Below the pieces are notes generated by a model. It saw only the letters and a list, made by a program, of their open reading frames with translations. It made no database searches and had not been told where the DNA came from. A stretch of 64,000 nt of DNA, taken from positions 1 through 64,000 of the forward strand of contig JAAEPZ010000012.1 of assembly GCA_024231955.1 (NCBI GenBank), in the 5' to 3' direction. The number at the start of each line of letters is the position of its first letter. The first letter of the stretch is position 1. A program made the translations under genes and the position numbers. This document shows, in pieces, positions 34,234-42,508 of the stretch. The stretch is from a bacterium (lineage in GTDB: Bacteria > Krumholzibacteriota > Krumholzibacteriia > JACNKJ01).

Positions 34234-35610
34234 CTAATTCTCGATATCTCCATTTTTACGCTTTGCCGAGCCCAGACCATATTTCTCAATCTTCTTATAC
34301 AGATTGCTGCGTTGCATATCCAGGAGGCGGGCGGTTTGGCTCACATTGCCGGCATTGTCCTGTAACTTGCGTTGAAGAAACATCTTCTCACTAAGATCCT
34401 TGAACTCCTGAAATGTACTTGCCTGCAATATAACGGACTCGGGGCCTTGATTTCCCGATCCAAGGGGGACATCCTCAGCTCGAACAATTTCGCCCGGAGT
34501 CATGATCATCAGCCGCTCTACCAGATTCCGGAGTTCCCGGATATTCCCGGGCCAGTGATAACCGCGAAGCTTGTCCAGCGCCTCCGGACTGAACTCCTTG
34601 GGGCGCATCCCCTGTTCGACCACATTGGTCTCCATGAAATAGCCGACAAGACGCTCAATATCCTCAACCCGCTCACATAGAGGCGGCACATGCAGCGGCA
34701 CGACATTCAGGCGATAGTAAAGATCCTCACGAAACTCGTTTTCATGTGCGGCCTTGAGGAGGTCCTTGTTTGTCGCAGCGATCACCCGCACATCGATCTC
34801 CAGGGTTACGGTTCCTCCGACACGCTCCAGTTTCCCCTCCTGCAGAACCCTGAGCACCTTGGCCTGGGCGCTAAGCGACATGTCGCCTATCTCATCCAGA
34901 AAGAGGATCCCGCCATCGGCCTGCTCAAAACGACCGATCCTTCTCTGTTGAGCACCCGTGAAGCTGCCCTTCTCGTGTCCAAAGAGTTCGCTTTCAATCA
35001 ATTCCGTGGGGATCGCGGCGCAATTGACCGCAACGAAAGGTCCCTCTCCACGCTTGCTCAGCCGATGGATGGCCTTCGCCACCAGCTCCTTGCCGGATCC
35101 GTTTTTCCCGGTGATGAGAACGCGCGCATCCGTCGGCGCCACACGATCGATCGCCTCCACCAGGTCGCGGATGGCGAGGCTGTCCCCCACGATACGGTCC
35201 TTGCCGGCGAGTTCACTTTTAAGACGGCGGTTCGCTCTGCGTAATTCGCCCCAATCCAGGCTGTTGCGAAGGGTGACCATGATACGATCGGCATCGAGCG
35301 GCTTCTCAAGGAAATCAAAAGCTCCCAGGCGTGTGGCCTCGACAGCCGTCTGCACATTGCCGTGCCCGGAGATGATGACTATCGGCACCTCGACATTCAT
35401 CTCCCCCACGCGGGCGAGAACCTCCAGCCCATCCATGCCGGGCATTTTGATATCCAGGAATACGCAATCGAAACTGGTATCGACCAGCTGCTGCAAAGCC
35501 TGCTTGCCGTCGGCCACCTCGATCACATCAAAGCCCTCGTAGCGGAGAATCTTCCCCAGGGATTCACGCACTCCCGCTTCATCATCCACAATGAGAATGT
35601 TCGCAGCCAT
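34234..35610 (-). CDS. NtrC-family response regulator (sigma-54 activator)
   Basis: 458 residues: receiver domain (~1-120; phospho-Asp in FLDIKMPGMDGLEV), AAA+ domain (intact GSFTGA, DEIGDMSLSAQAKVL) and Fis-type HTH (VSQTARLLDMQRSNLYKKIEKY). The ATG at 35608-35610 has AAGGAG 5 nt upstream; a longer start is rejected. No histidine kinase is adjacent: the gene upstream on the same strand encodes a secreted barrel-like protein. It should activate sigma-54 promoters when phosphorylated by a kinase encoded elsewhere. Confidence 0.93.
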   Translation of the reverse strand: MAANILIVDDEAGVRESLGKILRYEGFDVIEVADGKQALQQLVDTSFDCVFLDIKMPGMDGLEVLARVGEMNVEVPIVIISGHGNVQTAVEATRLGAFDFLEKPLDADRIMVTLRNSLDWGELRRANRRLKSELAGKDRIVGDSLAIRDLVEAIDRVAPTDARVLITGKNGSGKELVAKAIHRLSKRGEGPFVAVNCAAIPTELIESELFGHEKGSFTGAQQRRIGRFEQADGGILFLDEIGDMSLSAQAKVLRVLQEGKLERVGGTVTLEIDVRVIAATNKDLLKAAHENEFREDLYYRLNVVPLHVPPLCERVEDIERLVGYFMETNVVEQGMRPKEFSPEALDKLRGYHWPGNIRELRNLVERLMIMTPGEIVRAEDVPLGSGNQGPESVILQASTFQEFKDLSEKMFLQRKLQDNAGNVSQTARLLDMQRSNLYKKIEKYGLGSAKRKNGDIEN

Positions 35611-35667
35611 AGATACTCCTTGGATCAAACCGGCCAACTCGATCACCAATACAATATGCTCTCGGGC

Positions 35668-37098
35668 TCAAGGATTCCAGCAGATACGTAACCCGATCTC
35701 GCCATCGCGTATCTCACCATCCTCCTCGAGGAAACTATAGAATGTCCTGTTTTGAGCGTGAGCCTGCACCAGCCAGGCATCAGAGCGGTATTCGATATCG
35801 ATCTCGACACCGAAACCCAATTCCCTCTCCGCGCTCTCTCCAGCGTATTCGGTTGTGTACCGCTCAATATCGGCACAGAGACCACAAAACCAGGCATCGG
35901 TGATCCGCCAACCCAGATCCCCAGCCGCCCGCAGGTAGCGGAACCTGTCCACCTCCTCATTGCCGAGAGAGTGCTCCTCCAGACTCAACTCGCAGCCTAA
36001 GGGTATGCGCGAATCCCCGCCATGACGATATAGAATACTCCCCTCCACCTGTAATTCGTTGCCGTGCGATATGGACCAGTTGTCGATGGGCGGGGTTTTA
36101 GGCTCGAAGGAGGCGATGCTGCCGTTGAACTCAAGCGATGAGTCGTCCGATGGATAGTAGCAGCCACCCAGTTCCAGATCCTGGAAAAGTCCATCAACAT
36201 AGTACCCCTCATAAAGATCCCAGTCTTCACGGCCGTACTCGTACTCGAGTGAGCAGAACAGCTCACTGACGGGGAAGAGATCAAGCACGATGCCGCCGGC
36301 CATGGCGGCTCCGCCCGGACACTCGTAATACTGAATCTCGGATTCATCCTCAACGGATCGCCCCCGACGCCACCCCGCCAATCCCAGATCCCAGGTGAGT
36401 CCGATGGATTTCGACAGACGGCAGCTCGTGTAAAGCTCGCTTGCGTTGCTGGCCGCTCTCTGGAGGTAGGTCGTCCCGACATACTCCATATCAATCTCAA
36501 GCCGCGCATCACCCGCCAGGAGCAGTGAGAGGAGACCATCGATCTCCACCTCATTATGATCGGAGGTGTACTCGCCGGGTCGATCGAATCGGGAACCGCA
36601 CCACCCCATATTGACATTGGCGTCCCAGCCCGGAGTCCCCATAGCCAGGCCGGCATTGACGCGAAACATGTCGCTGTCGAAATTGGCCAGGCTGGTGCCC
36701 AGGATAGAGCCGGGATCAAAGAACAGCAGATGCTTATCCAACTGCCCGGCTTCATTGCGCTCAAACCAGGCCTCGTACGTGAAACTCAGACGCTCAGTGA
36801 GCAACCGACCGTTGACGAGGGCATTGGCGATGCGGGTATAGAGATCGTCGCGACAGTTCAACCTCAGAGATGAGATTCCGCCCTCTTCATTCAGATGCTC
36901 CGCCTGCACCTCCAACTCGGAGGCCCACATCGACTCGTTCAGCTCGCCGCTGACATACCCCTGCCAGGCTGTCCAGAGTTCGCCGTCAATCCGCCAGCCC
37001 GGGGATACGGATTCAGTTTGTGCCGTCACCGCACACGGGCATACGGCCCAAAGCAGAATAATGAGCGTGGAGAGAACAGCGAAGAGGCGGATCGACAA
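35668..37098 (-). CDS. Predicted outer-membrane beta-barrel protein, unknown
   Basis: About 476 residues from a TTG at 37096-37098 with GGGAG 5 nt upstream; this start gives a clean signal peptide (MSIRLFAVLSTLIILL ... VTAQ). The remainder alternates hydrophobic and polar residues with many Trp/Tyr/Phe at strand ends (LWTAWQGYVSGEL, YTSCRLSKSIGLTWDLGLAGW), and ends in a short strand finishing RICWNP. This fits an outer-membrane barrel, but I cannot name the family. It lies 57 nt upstream of the NtrC-type regulator and may be in an operon with it. Confidence 0.7.
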   Translation of the reverse strand: MSIRLFAVLSTLIILLWAVCPCAVTAQTESVSPGWRIDGELWTAWQGYVSGELNESMWASELEVQAEHLNEEGGISSLRLNCRDDLYTRIANALVNGRLLTERLSFTYEAWFERNEAGQLDKHLLFFDPGSILGTSLANFDSDMFRVNAGLAMGTPGWDANVNMGWCGSRFDRPGEYTSDHNEVEIDGLLSLLLAGDARLEIDMEYVGTTYLQRAASNASELYTSCRLSKSIGLTWDLGLAGWRRGRSVEDESEIQYYECPGGAAMAGGIVLDLFPVSELFCSLEYEYGREDWDLYEGYYVDGLFQDLELGGCYYPSDDSSLEFNGSIASFEPKTPPIDNWSISHGNELQVEGSILYRHGGDSRIPLGCELSLEEHSLGNEEVDRFRYLRAAGDLGWRITDAWFCGLCADIERYTTEYAGESAERELGFGVEIDIEYRSDAWLVQAHAQNRTFYSFLEEDGEIRDGEIGLRICWNP

Positions 37099-37196
37099 AG
37101 CAACTCCCAGGAAACGGTACGGGTGCAAATAGGGATAGACGACATTGAATAGATGCCGAAATACCGCCTGGAGTCCAGCAGAATGGTTTCGATCTG

Positions 37197-37955
37197 CTAT
37201 CGTCTCTTCAGTTGATAATGTCGCTTGAGAGAATCCAGAGCCTGGCGCACTTGACCCAATCGGTTCAACAGAGGGCGCAAACCCGGCTTTTCCGACCAGC
37301 TCAACACAATCTCCACCTTTTCGGACATGATACTGACCCGACTGTGCAGACTTCGGGTCACCGAGGTGAGACGCGTGTCCAGATACTCACGGTATGGTTT
37401 GGACTCTTGAGGAGCAATCCGTTCAAACTCGGTCAGGAGAACCACATAGCGCCGGTGCATACGTTCAAGTTCCAGGTTGTTCCGCCGGGATTCGCCCTGG
37501 AGTTTTTCCAGTCGGGTTATCAGACGACGAGCACGCCGCAAATTCGTGTAGATATGCTTCACACGTATGTCATTGCGGTTGATGATGCGGGTAATCTGGG
37601 CATTGTTGTCCGCTGTCATCTCTGGAGGAGACTGCTCGAACTGCATGATCTGGTTGTAATTGACGAATGACCAGGGTTCGACGATCCGTTTCTCGATGAA
37701 ATCACCGAAATCCCTGTAATCATTAGAATTAAGAACATCCTCCAGGCGCCGAAGAGTCTTCGTATGGCGGGCAATCAGTCCGGAATTGCGATCACCAATC
37801 CGCCGCTGGAGATTCTCCAACTTCCGTTCCAGCTCCAGCTTCCCCAGATCGGAGCCCCTCTGTTTCGTCCCGGACTCCACACCGTGGGCTACGCCGCACC
37901 AGATCACCGGCAGCAGCGCCAGCAGGATAATGAATGTGTTGCGGATGTTTTTCAT
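37197..37955 (-). CDS. Exported helical protein of unknown function
   Basis: 252 residues: signal peptide (MKNIRNTFIILLALLPVIWC..., cut near VAHG), then an Arg/Leu/Glu-rich, mostly helical protein with coiled-coil stretches (LERKLENLQRRIG, NLRRARRLITRLEKLQGE). The mature protein is strongly basic. No family is recognised. It has AAGAGATC just before the ATG. It lies 98 nt upstream of the barrel protein and 207 nt after the response regulator stop. Confidence 0.65.
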   Translation of the reverse strand: MKNIRNTFIILLALLPVIWCGVAHGVESGTKQRGSDLGKLELERKLENLQRRIGDRNSGLIARHTKTLRRLEDVLNSNDYRDFGDFIEKRIVEPWSFVNYNQIMQFEQSPPEMTADNNAQITRIINRNDIRVKHIYTNLRRARRLITRLEKLQGESRRNNLELERMHRRYVVLLTEFERIAPQESKPYREYLDTRLTSVTRSLHSRVSIMSEKVEIVLSWSEKPGLRPLLNRLGQVRQALDSLKRHYQLKRR

Positions 37956-38162
37956 GATCTCTTCCGAGTTTCCGTTTTGAGTTATCGAGGTTACAGCAAG
38001 CCCGATACCAGATGGAGCGTAAAAACAGCGTCACGGGATCGCCTGACATATCAACAACTTACGGCGCCATGCCAGGAACACTCCTCCTGCCGCGGCAATT
38101 ACGGCACGATATGGTACGGTCAGCGTTCGGGCTGGTCCCAATACAAGCGGACAACCGACCGC

Positions 38163-39545
38163 TCATACCTCCTTTTCACCGTCCAGCAACCCGTACTTTT
38201 CCAGTCGGTACCCGATTGTACGTCGGGTCAATCCCAGCAGCCTCGCGGCGGCACTCTTGTTGCCGTTCGCCCTCTCCAGAGCCTGGCGCAACAGATCCTT
38301 CTCCAGGTCCTCAAGCAATATCCCCTCGACCGGGAGGGTGAAAAGATCACCACCCTGAGCGGTCGCCCCCCTCTCCAGACTGGGCAGATCAGCCGGTTGC
38401 AGCCTATCCCCGGCTGAGAGGACCATCGCCCGCTCAAGGACATTCTCGAGCTCACGGACATTGCCCGGCCAGTCGTGTCTGCGCAATTCTGCCAGCGTCG
38501 CCTCGCTCAAGCCATTGACATGGCGACCGGTCCGGGTCTCCAATCGCCGCAGGAAGAAGCGGCAGTAGAGATCCAGATCACCCAGGCGCTCCCGCAGCGG
38601 CGGCAGATCGAGACGGATTATGTTCAGCCGGTAAAGCAGATCCTGCCGGAAATCGCCACTTTTCACCATCACCTCCAGATCCCTGTGGGTAGCGGCAATG
38701 ACTCGGATATCCACCTTGATCGGCTGTGTCCCGCCGACCCTCTCGAACTCGCGCTCCTGCAGCACACGCAGAACCTTGGCCTGCGTGCCCGCGGTCATAT
38801 CTCCGATCTCATCGAGGAATATCGTGCCGCCATCGGCCTGTTCGAACTTTCCCCTCCGCGCCCCGACATCGGTCGCCACACCCTTTTCGATACCGAACAG
38901 CTCACTCTCCAGCAGAGAATCGACAAGCGCCGCACAGTTGACGCTCACCAGCGGTTTGCCCGCCCGGGCGCCGTGATTGTGGATCGCACGCGCGAACACC
39001 TCTTTGCCCGTGCCGCTCTCCCCTGTTATCAGAACATTGGAGTTGCCCACGGCAATGCGCGGCAACAGCTCGTATATCCGACGCATACCCGGGTGGGTGC
39101 CCACGAGAATGTCATCGTACAGATGGGGGATATCCTCGAGGGACTCATCGACCCTCCCCCGGATCTCCCCCCGTTTCAGCTTCGACTCCAGATCCTGCAC
39201 CGTCTCCAGGAGAGCCCGCACCCGGATCGGCTTGATCAGGTATTCCAGTGCGCCGAGCGCCAGAGCCTTGACCCCGGCTTCGATGGCGGCAAAAGCCGTC
39301 ACCAGGATCATCGCAGTCTCCGGGCTCCTCTTCGAGATCTTCCGCAGCAGTTCGAGACCGGCATCCTCGCTCTCCATGTGGAGATCGGTGATCACCAGAT
39401 CGGCCCCGTCGGCCAAGAACAGACGCCAGGCATCCTTACCGGTGAACGCACTGACGATCGTACGCCCCGGCCCCTCCAGGCTCTCGGCGAGCAACTTGAC
39501 CAGCTTGGGTTCGTCATCTACGAGCAAGATTCTGAAATCCGTCAA
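38163..39545 (-). CDS. NtrC-like response regulator lacking the GAFTGA loop
   Basis: 460 residues from a TTG at 39543-39545 (AAAGGA 8 nt upstream), overlapping the kinase stop codon as TTGA. Receiver domain (phospho-Asp54 in LVITDLHMES), AAA+ domain (Walker A GESGTGKEVF, DEIGDMTAGTQAKVL) and Fis-type HTH (KSAAARLLGLTRRTIGYRL). Where GAFTGA should be the sequence is GVATDVGA (38859-38882), so contact with sigma-54 through the standard L1 loop is not expected. It may act with sigma-70 or use a variant loop. Partner kinase directly upstream. Confidence 0.92.
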   Translation of the reverse strand: MTDFRILLVDDEPKLVKLLAESLEGPGRTIVSAFTGKDAWRLFLADGADLVITDLHMESEDAGLELLRKISKRSPETAMILVTAFAAIEAGVKALALGALEYLIKPIRVRALLETVQDLESKLKRGEIRGRVDESLEDIPHLYDDILVGTHPGMRRIYELLPRIAVGNSNVLITGESGTGKEVFARAIHNHGARAGKPLVSVNCAALVDSLLESELFGIEKGVATDVGARRGKFEQADGGTIFLDEIGDMTAGTQAKVLRVLQEREFERVGGTQPIKVDIRVIAATHRDLEVMVKSGDFRQDLLYRLNIIRLDLPPLRERLGDLDLYCRFFLRRLETRTGRHVNGLSEATLAELRRHDWPGNVRELENVLERAMVLSAGDRLQPADLPSLERGATAQGGDLFTLPVEGILLEDLEKDLLRQALERANGNKSAAARLLGLTRRTIGYRLEKYGLLDGEKEV

Positions 39546-40846
39546 TTCGATCGTCCTTTCCCCGCGGGAGACGGCTTGGCAGTCAAGGGCAAATCCAGTA
39601 TGAACTCGCTCCCATCCGGCCCCGAATGGCCCAGGTACAATGCGCCGCCGTGAGCTCGGGCGACGGTCCGGCACACAGCCAATCCCAGCCCGCTGCCCCC
39701 CTGACGCCGCGAGACAAACGGCTGGAACAGAGAATCACGCAGTTCGACCGGAACGCCGGGTCCCGCATCCTGGATCCGGACACGGACACGGTCCCGTTTG
39801 CGGCTGATCAGAACACGAATCCGCCCCTCGCCCTCCTGGATCTGGGCTGCGTTGCCCAGCAGGTTGAGAGCGAGCTGACGCAGACGATCGGCATCGGCAG
39901 TCACCACGGGCAGATCTGCGGGGGTATCCAGATCGTAAACGATCTCGGGGTACAACTCCCCCTGCTCGGCCAGAGTTCTGCGCCAGAAGGCGGCATAGTC
40001 GAGTGGCGTCAGCTGCAGTTCACTGGGGCGGGCGAAGTGGAGGAAGTCGCCCAGCAGGCGCTGGAGACGTTCAACCTCCTCCAGGATATCATCCGCCTTC
40101 TCCCGCTCCGGCGCTGTCGTCCCGCGCATCTCGATCAACTCCGCGTTGGCGGCGATAATCGCCAGTGGATTGCGGATCTCGTGAGCCAACCCGGCGGCCA
40201 AGGTGCCGACACCGGCCAGATGCTCTGCGCGATCGAGTTGCCGCTGATGTTTCCGCACACGATTGAGGATCCCGCTCATGGCGATGAAGACGAAGATCGT
40301 GAACAGCCCTCCCAGCCCGGTGGCGATCCACAAGCCCCGGCGCATGGCGGCCATGCGTCTGCTTGTGCGGTCACCGGCTTCAAGCAGAATGAAGCCCTGC
40401 ATCAACCCCTCGGCATCGAGGAGAGGTTCGTATATGCTCTGAAAGAACTCGCGATCTTCAGAGATGTGTTCCGGAACAACTTCGAATCCCAGTTCGAGCT
40501 CCTCCCGCAGCGAATCGGGCAGCGGGGGGATACCCCAGGGTGATGCGACATCGACGAGAGTGCGGTCGGCGGTGGCGGGTACAAGTTCAAGGCGATCAAG
40601 CCCGGCGGACTGCCGCATGGCCTCATGGTCCATCGCCCTCCAGGCCGCCGTTGGACCGTCGGGATGGGCCTCCAGCAGAGAGCGGATCAATCGACCCTGG
40701 TCCCGCACGGCCTGCAGACCGGCATCGCGGAAGCCGTGGATCATCAGGCCGTGGAAAGTCCAGCCCCCGCCGACGAGGAGAAGTACCATCAGGAGGGTGA
40801 AAAGCACGACGAGTCGTGTTACCTTATCTATTCCGAGAGGCGTCAT
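39542..40846 (-). CDS. Sensor histidine kinase
   Basis: About 434 residues: two TM helices (~10-32 and ~175-195) flanking a periplasmic sensor region of ~140 residues, then HisKA with the phospho-His222 in LAAGLAHEIRNPLAI and an HATPase_c domain (N-box LALNLLGNAAQ, G1 DAGPGVP, G2 GGSGLGLAV). It is the cognate kinase of the GAFTGA-less regulator (4-nt overlap). This NtrB/ZraS-like layout usually senses envelope or metal stress; the ligand is unknown. The start is uncertain: an upstream ATG at 40873 is in frame and neither has a good ribosome-binding site. Confidence 0.9.
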   Translation of the reverse strand: MTPLGIDKVTRLVVLFTLLMVLLLVGGGWTFHGLMIHGFRDAGLQAVRDQGRLIRSLLEAHPDGPTAAWRAMDHEAMRQSAGLDRLELVPATADRTLVDVASPWGIPPLPDSLREELELGFEVVPEHISEDREFFQSIYEPLLDAEGLMQGFILLEAGDRTSRRMAAMRRGLWIATGLGGLFTIFVFIAMSGILNRVRKHQRQLDRAEHLAGVGTLAAGLAHEIRNPLAIIAANAELIEMRGTTAPEREKADDILEEVERLQRLLGDFLHFARPSELQLTPLDYAAFWRRTLAEQGELYPEIVYDLDTPADLPVVTADADRLRQLALNLLGNAAQIQEGEGRIRVLISRKRDRVRVRIQDAGPGVPVELRDSLFQPFVSRRQGGSGLGLAVCRTVARAHGGALYLGHSGPDGSEFILDLPLTAKPSPAGKGRSN

Positions 40847-40927
40847 ACCGCAGTGTGTCCCGCGCCTCACCATTCTGTCAACGTCTGCTGCACAGGTTGC
40901 GCGGTAACGAGCAAAAACAGGTGTCCA

Positions 40928-42031
40928 ATGGATCGCGTCGTTCTAAAGACAATGTCGCTGCCCGCACTGGAGGAGTGGCTGGCGGTTTTCATAGACAAGC
41001 CATTCCGCAGGCGACAGGTCCGCTCCTGGCTTTACGCCAAGCGGGCGCTCGCATTCGCCGACATGACCGATCTGCCCCAGGCCCTGCGCGACGAACTCGA
41101 ACAGCGAGCAGTGCTGATGACGATCTCCCCGCTGGAGACCAGCGGGGGTGGCGGAGACGGTTCGGTCAAGCATCTGTTTCGCCTGTCGGACGGAGAGACC
41201 GTGGAGGCCGTCTACATGCCGGGCGACCGCCACCCCACGCTCTGCATCTCTTCACAGGTAGGTTGCCCCCTCGACTGCACCTTCTGCGCAACGGGGCTCT
41301 GGGGCTTTCGTCGCAATCTGACCCAGGCCGAGATCCTGGACCAGGTGATCCGGTTGATGGCCTCTGCCCCCGCAGGGGCTCCGCACCCCAATCTCGTTTT
41401 CATGGGCATGGGCGAGCCGCTGCTCAACTACAACGCGTTGCTGGGTGCCCTGCGGATTCTGGGCGATGGCGATGGTCTCGGTTACGGCGCCCGTCGGATC
41501 ACGATCTCCACGGCTGGGATTCCCGAGCGGATCCGGCAACTGGCGGATGAGAATTTCAGGCCGGGGCTGGCCTTCAGTCTCAATGCGTCGGACGATGAAC
41601 GTCGGACTGCCCTCATGCAGCGGGCGGCGAAGCACTCCATCCGTGAAAACCTGGCCGCCTGCGAATACTACGCGGAGCGGACCGGGCGTCGCGTCACCCT
41701 GGAGTATGTGCTCTTTGCCGGGATCAATGACCGGGACGACGATGCCGCCCGCTTGCGCAGATTGACACGCGGACGGCCGTTCAAGATGAACATCATCCCC
41801 TTCAATCCCGGCCGCGACCAGGTGAGCTTGAAGCAGGGCCCCGCGCAAGGGGAGTTGCGTCGTCCCACCCCGGCCGAGGTGGAGCGGTTCGTCGGCAAGC
41901 TGCTGCCGCAGGTGCCGGCGGTGACTGTACGCTGGAGCCAGGGCACCGAGGTCGACGGCGGCTGCGGTCAACTCCGCGGTCGCAAACTTGAGGAGGACGG
42001 TGTAGCCCCGCCGGATCTGTCGACCGATTGA
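40928..42031 (+). CDS. rlmN: 23S rRNA (adenine-2503-C2)/tRNA methyltransferase RlmN
   Basis: Radical SAM enzyme methylating C2 of A2503 in 23S rRNA and A37 in some tRNAs. The 4Fe-4S motif is CPLDCTFC (Cys113, Cys117, Cys120), with FMGMGEPLLNYN after it, and the C-terminal catalytic Cys in GGCGQLRG. 367 residues from the ATG at 40928 (AGGTG upstream); a frame running further upstream lies over the divergent kinase gene and is rejected. Normal length. Confidence 0.95.
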   Translation: MDRVVLKTMSLPALEEWLAVFIDKPFRRRQVRSWLYAKRALAFADMTDLPQALRDELEQRAVLMTISPLETSGGGGDGSVKHLFRLSDGETVEAVYMPGDRHPTLCISSQVGCPLDCTFCATGLWGFRRNLTQAEILDQVIRLMASAPAGAPHPNLVFMGMGEPLLNYNALLGALRILGDGDGLGYGARRITISTAGIPERIRQLADENFRPGLAFSLNASDDERRTALMQRAAKHSIRENLAACEYYAERTGRRVTLEYVLFAGINDRDDDAARLRRLTRGRPFKMNIIPFNPGRDQVSLKQGPAQGELRRPTPAEVERFVGKLLPQVPAVTVRWSQGTEVDGGCGQLRGRKLEEDGVAPPDLSTD

Positions 42032-42508
42032 GATTCCAACCGATTGGGATTCCAATAGATGTCGGACGGCATTGAGTCCCAACCCCGAACCGCATTCAGC
42101 TTGGGATTCGTGGCGGCTTCACCTGATGAATTGCTTTGCGGCAGGCCCGGTAAGGTAATCCCGCTTGTGGTGTGGGCCGAACATCCCGTACACTTACTTG
42201 AAACGACTGATGCCACCTTCCGGGGCGGATGGTTTCATCCCACCCTGGATTTTGGAATGTGGGATATGTTTCGCCGCCAGGCCGGGGACGCGGTTGTCGT
42301 TATGGCAGGCATAGCGCTTACTCCGGTATTATACGCGGCCGACTCGGAGACCCACATGCCGAGAGGGGCGCCTTTGCGGCTGAAGACCGCGAATCAGCAA
42401 CACATGCTCAAGTAACAGACTCTGCAGCAGATTTTTGAAATTGATCGCACAACTCAGACCGCCGTGCTCCGGGATTCCGGATACAATCTGAAAAAGGGAG
42501 ATGTACCG
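42032..42508. other. Intergenic region between rlmN and the caspase-fold protein gene
   Basis: An imperfect direct repeat (GATTGAGATTCCAA / GATTGGGATTCCAAT) lies just after rlmN at about 42027-42056. A 118-codon plus-strand frame (42059-42415) has no ribosome-binding site and no recognisable domain; I do not call it. No convincing promoter or terminator was found. Confidence 0.4.

Noticed and set aside
42059..42415. 118-codon plus-strand frame between rlmN and the caspase-fold gene
   Set aside because: No ribosome-binding site, no domain, and a similar-sized frame on the other strand; treated as intergenic.
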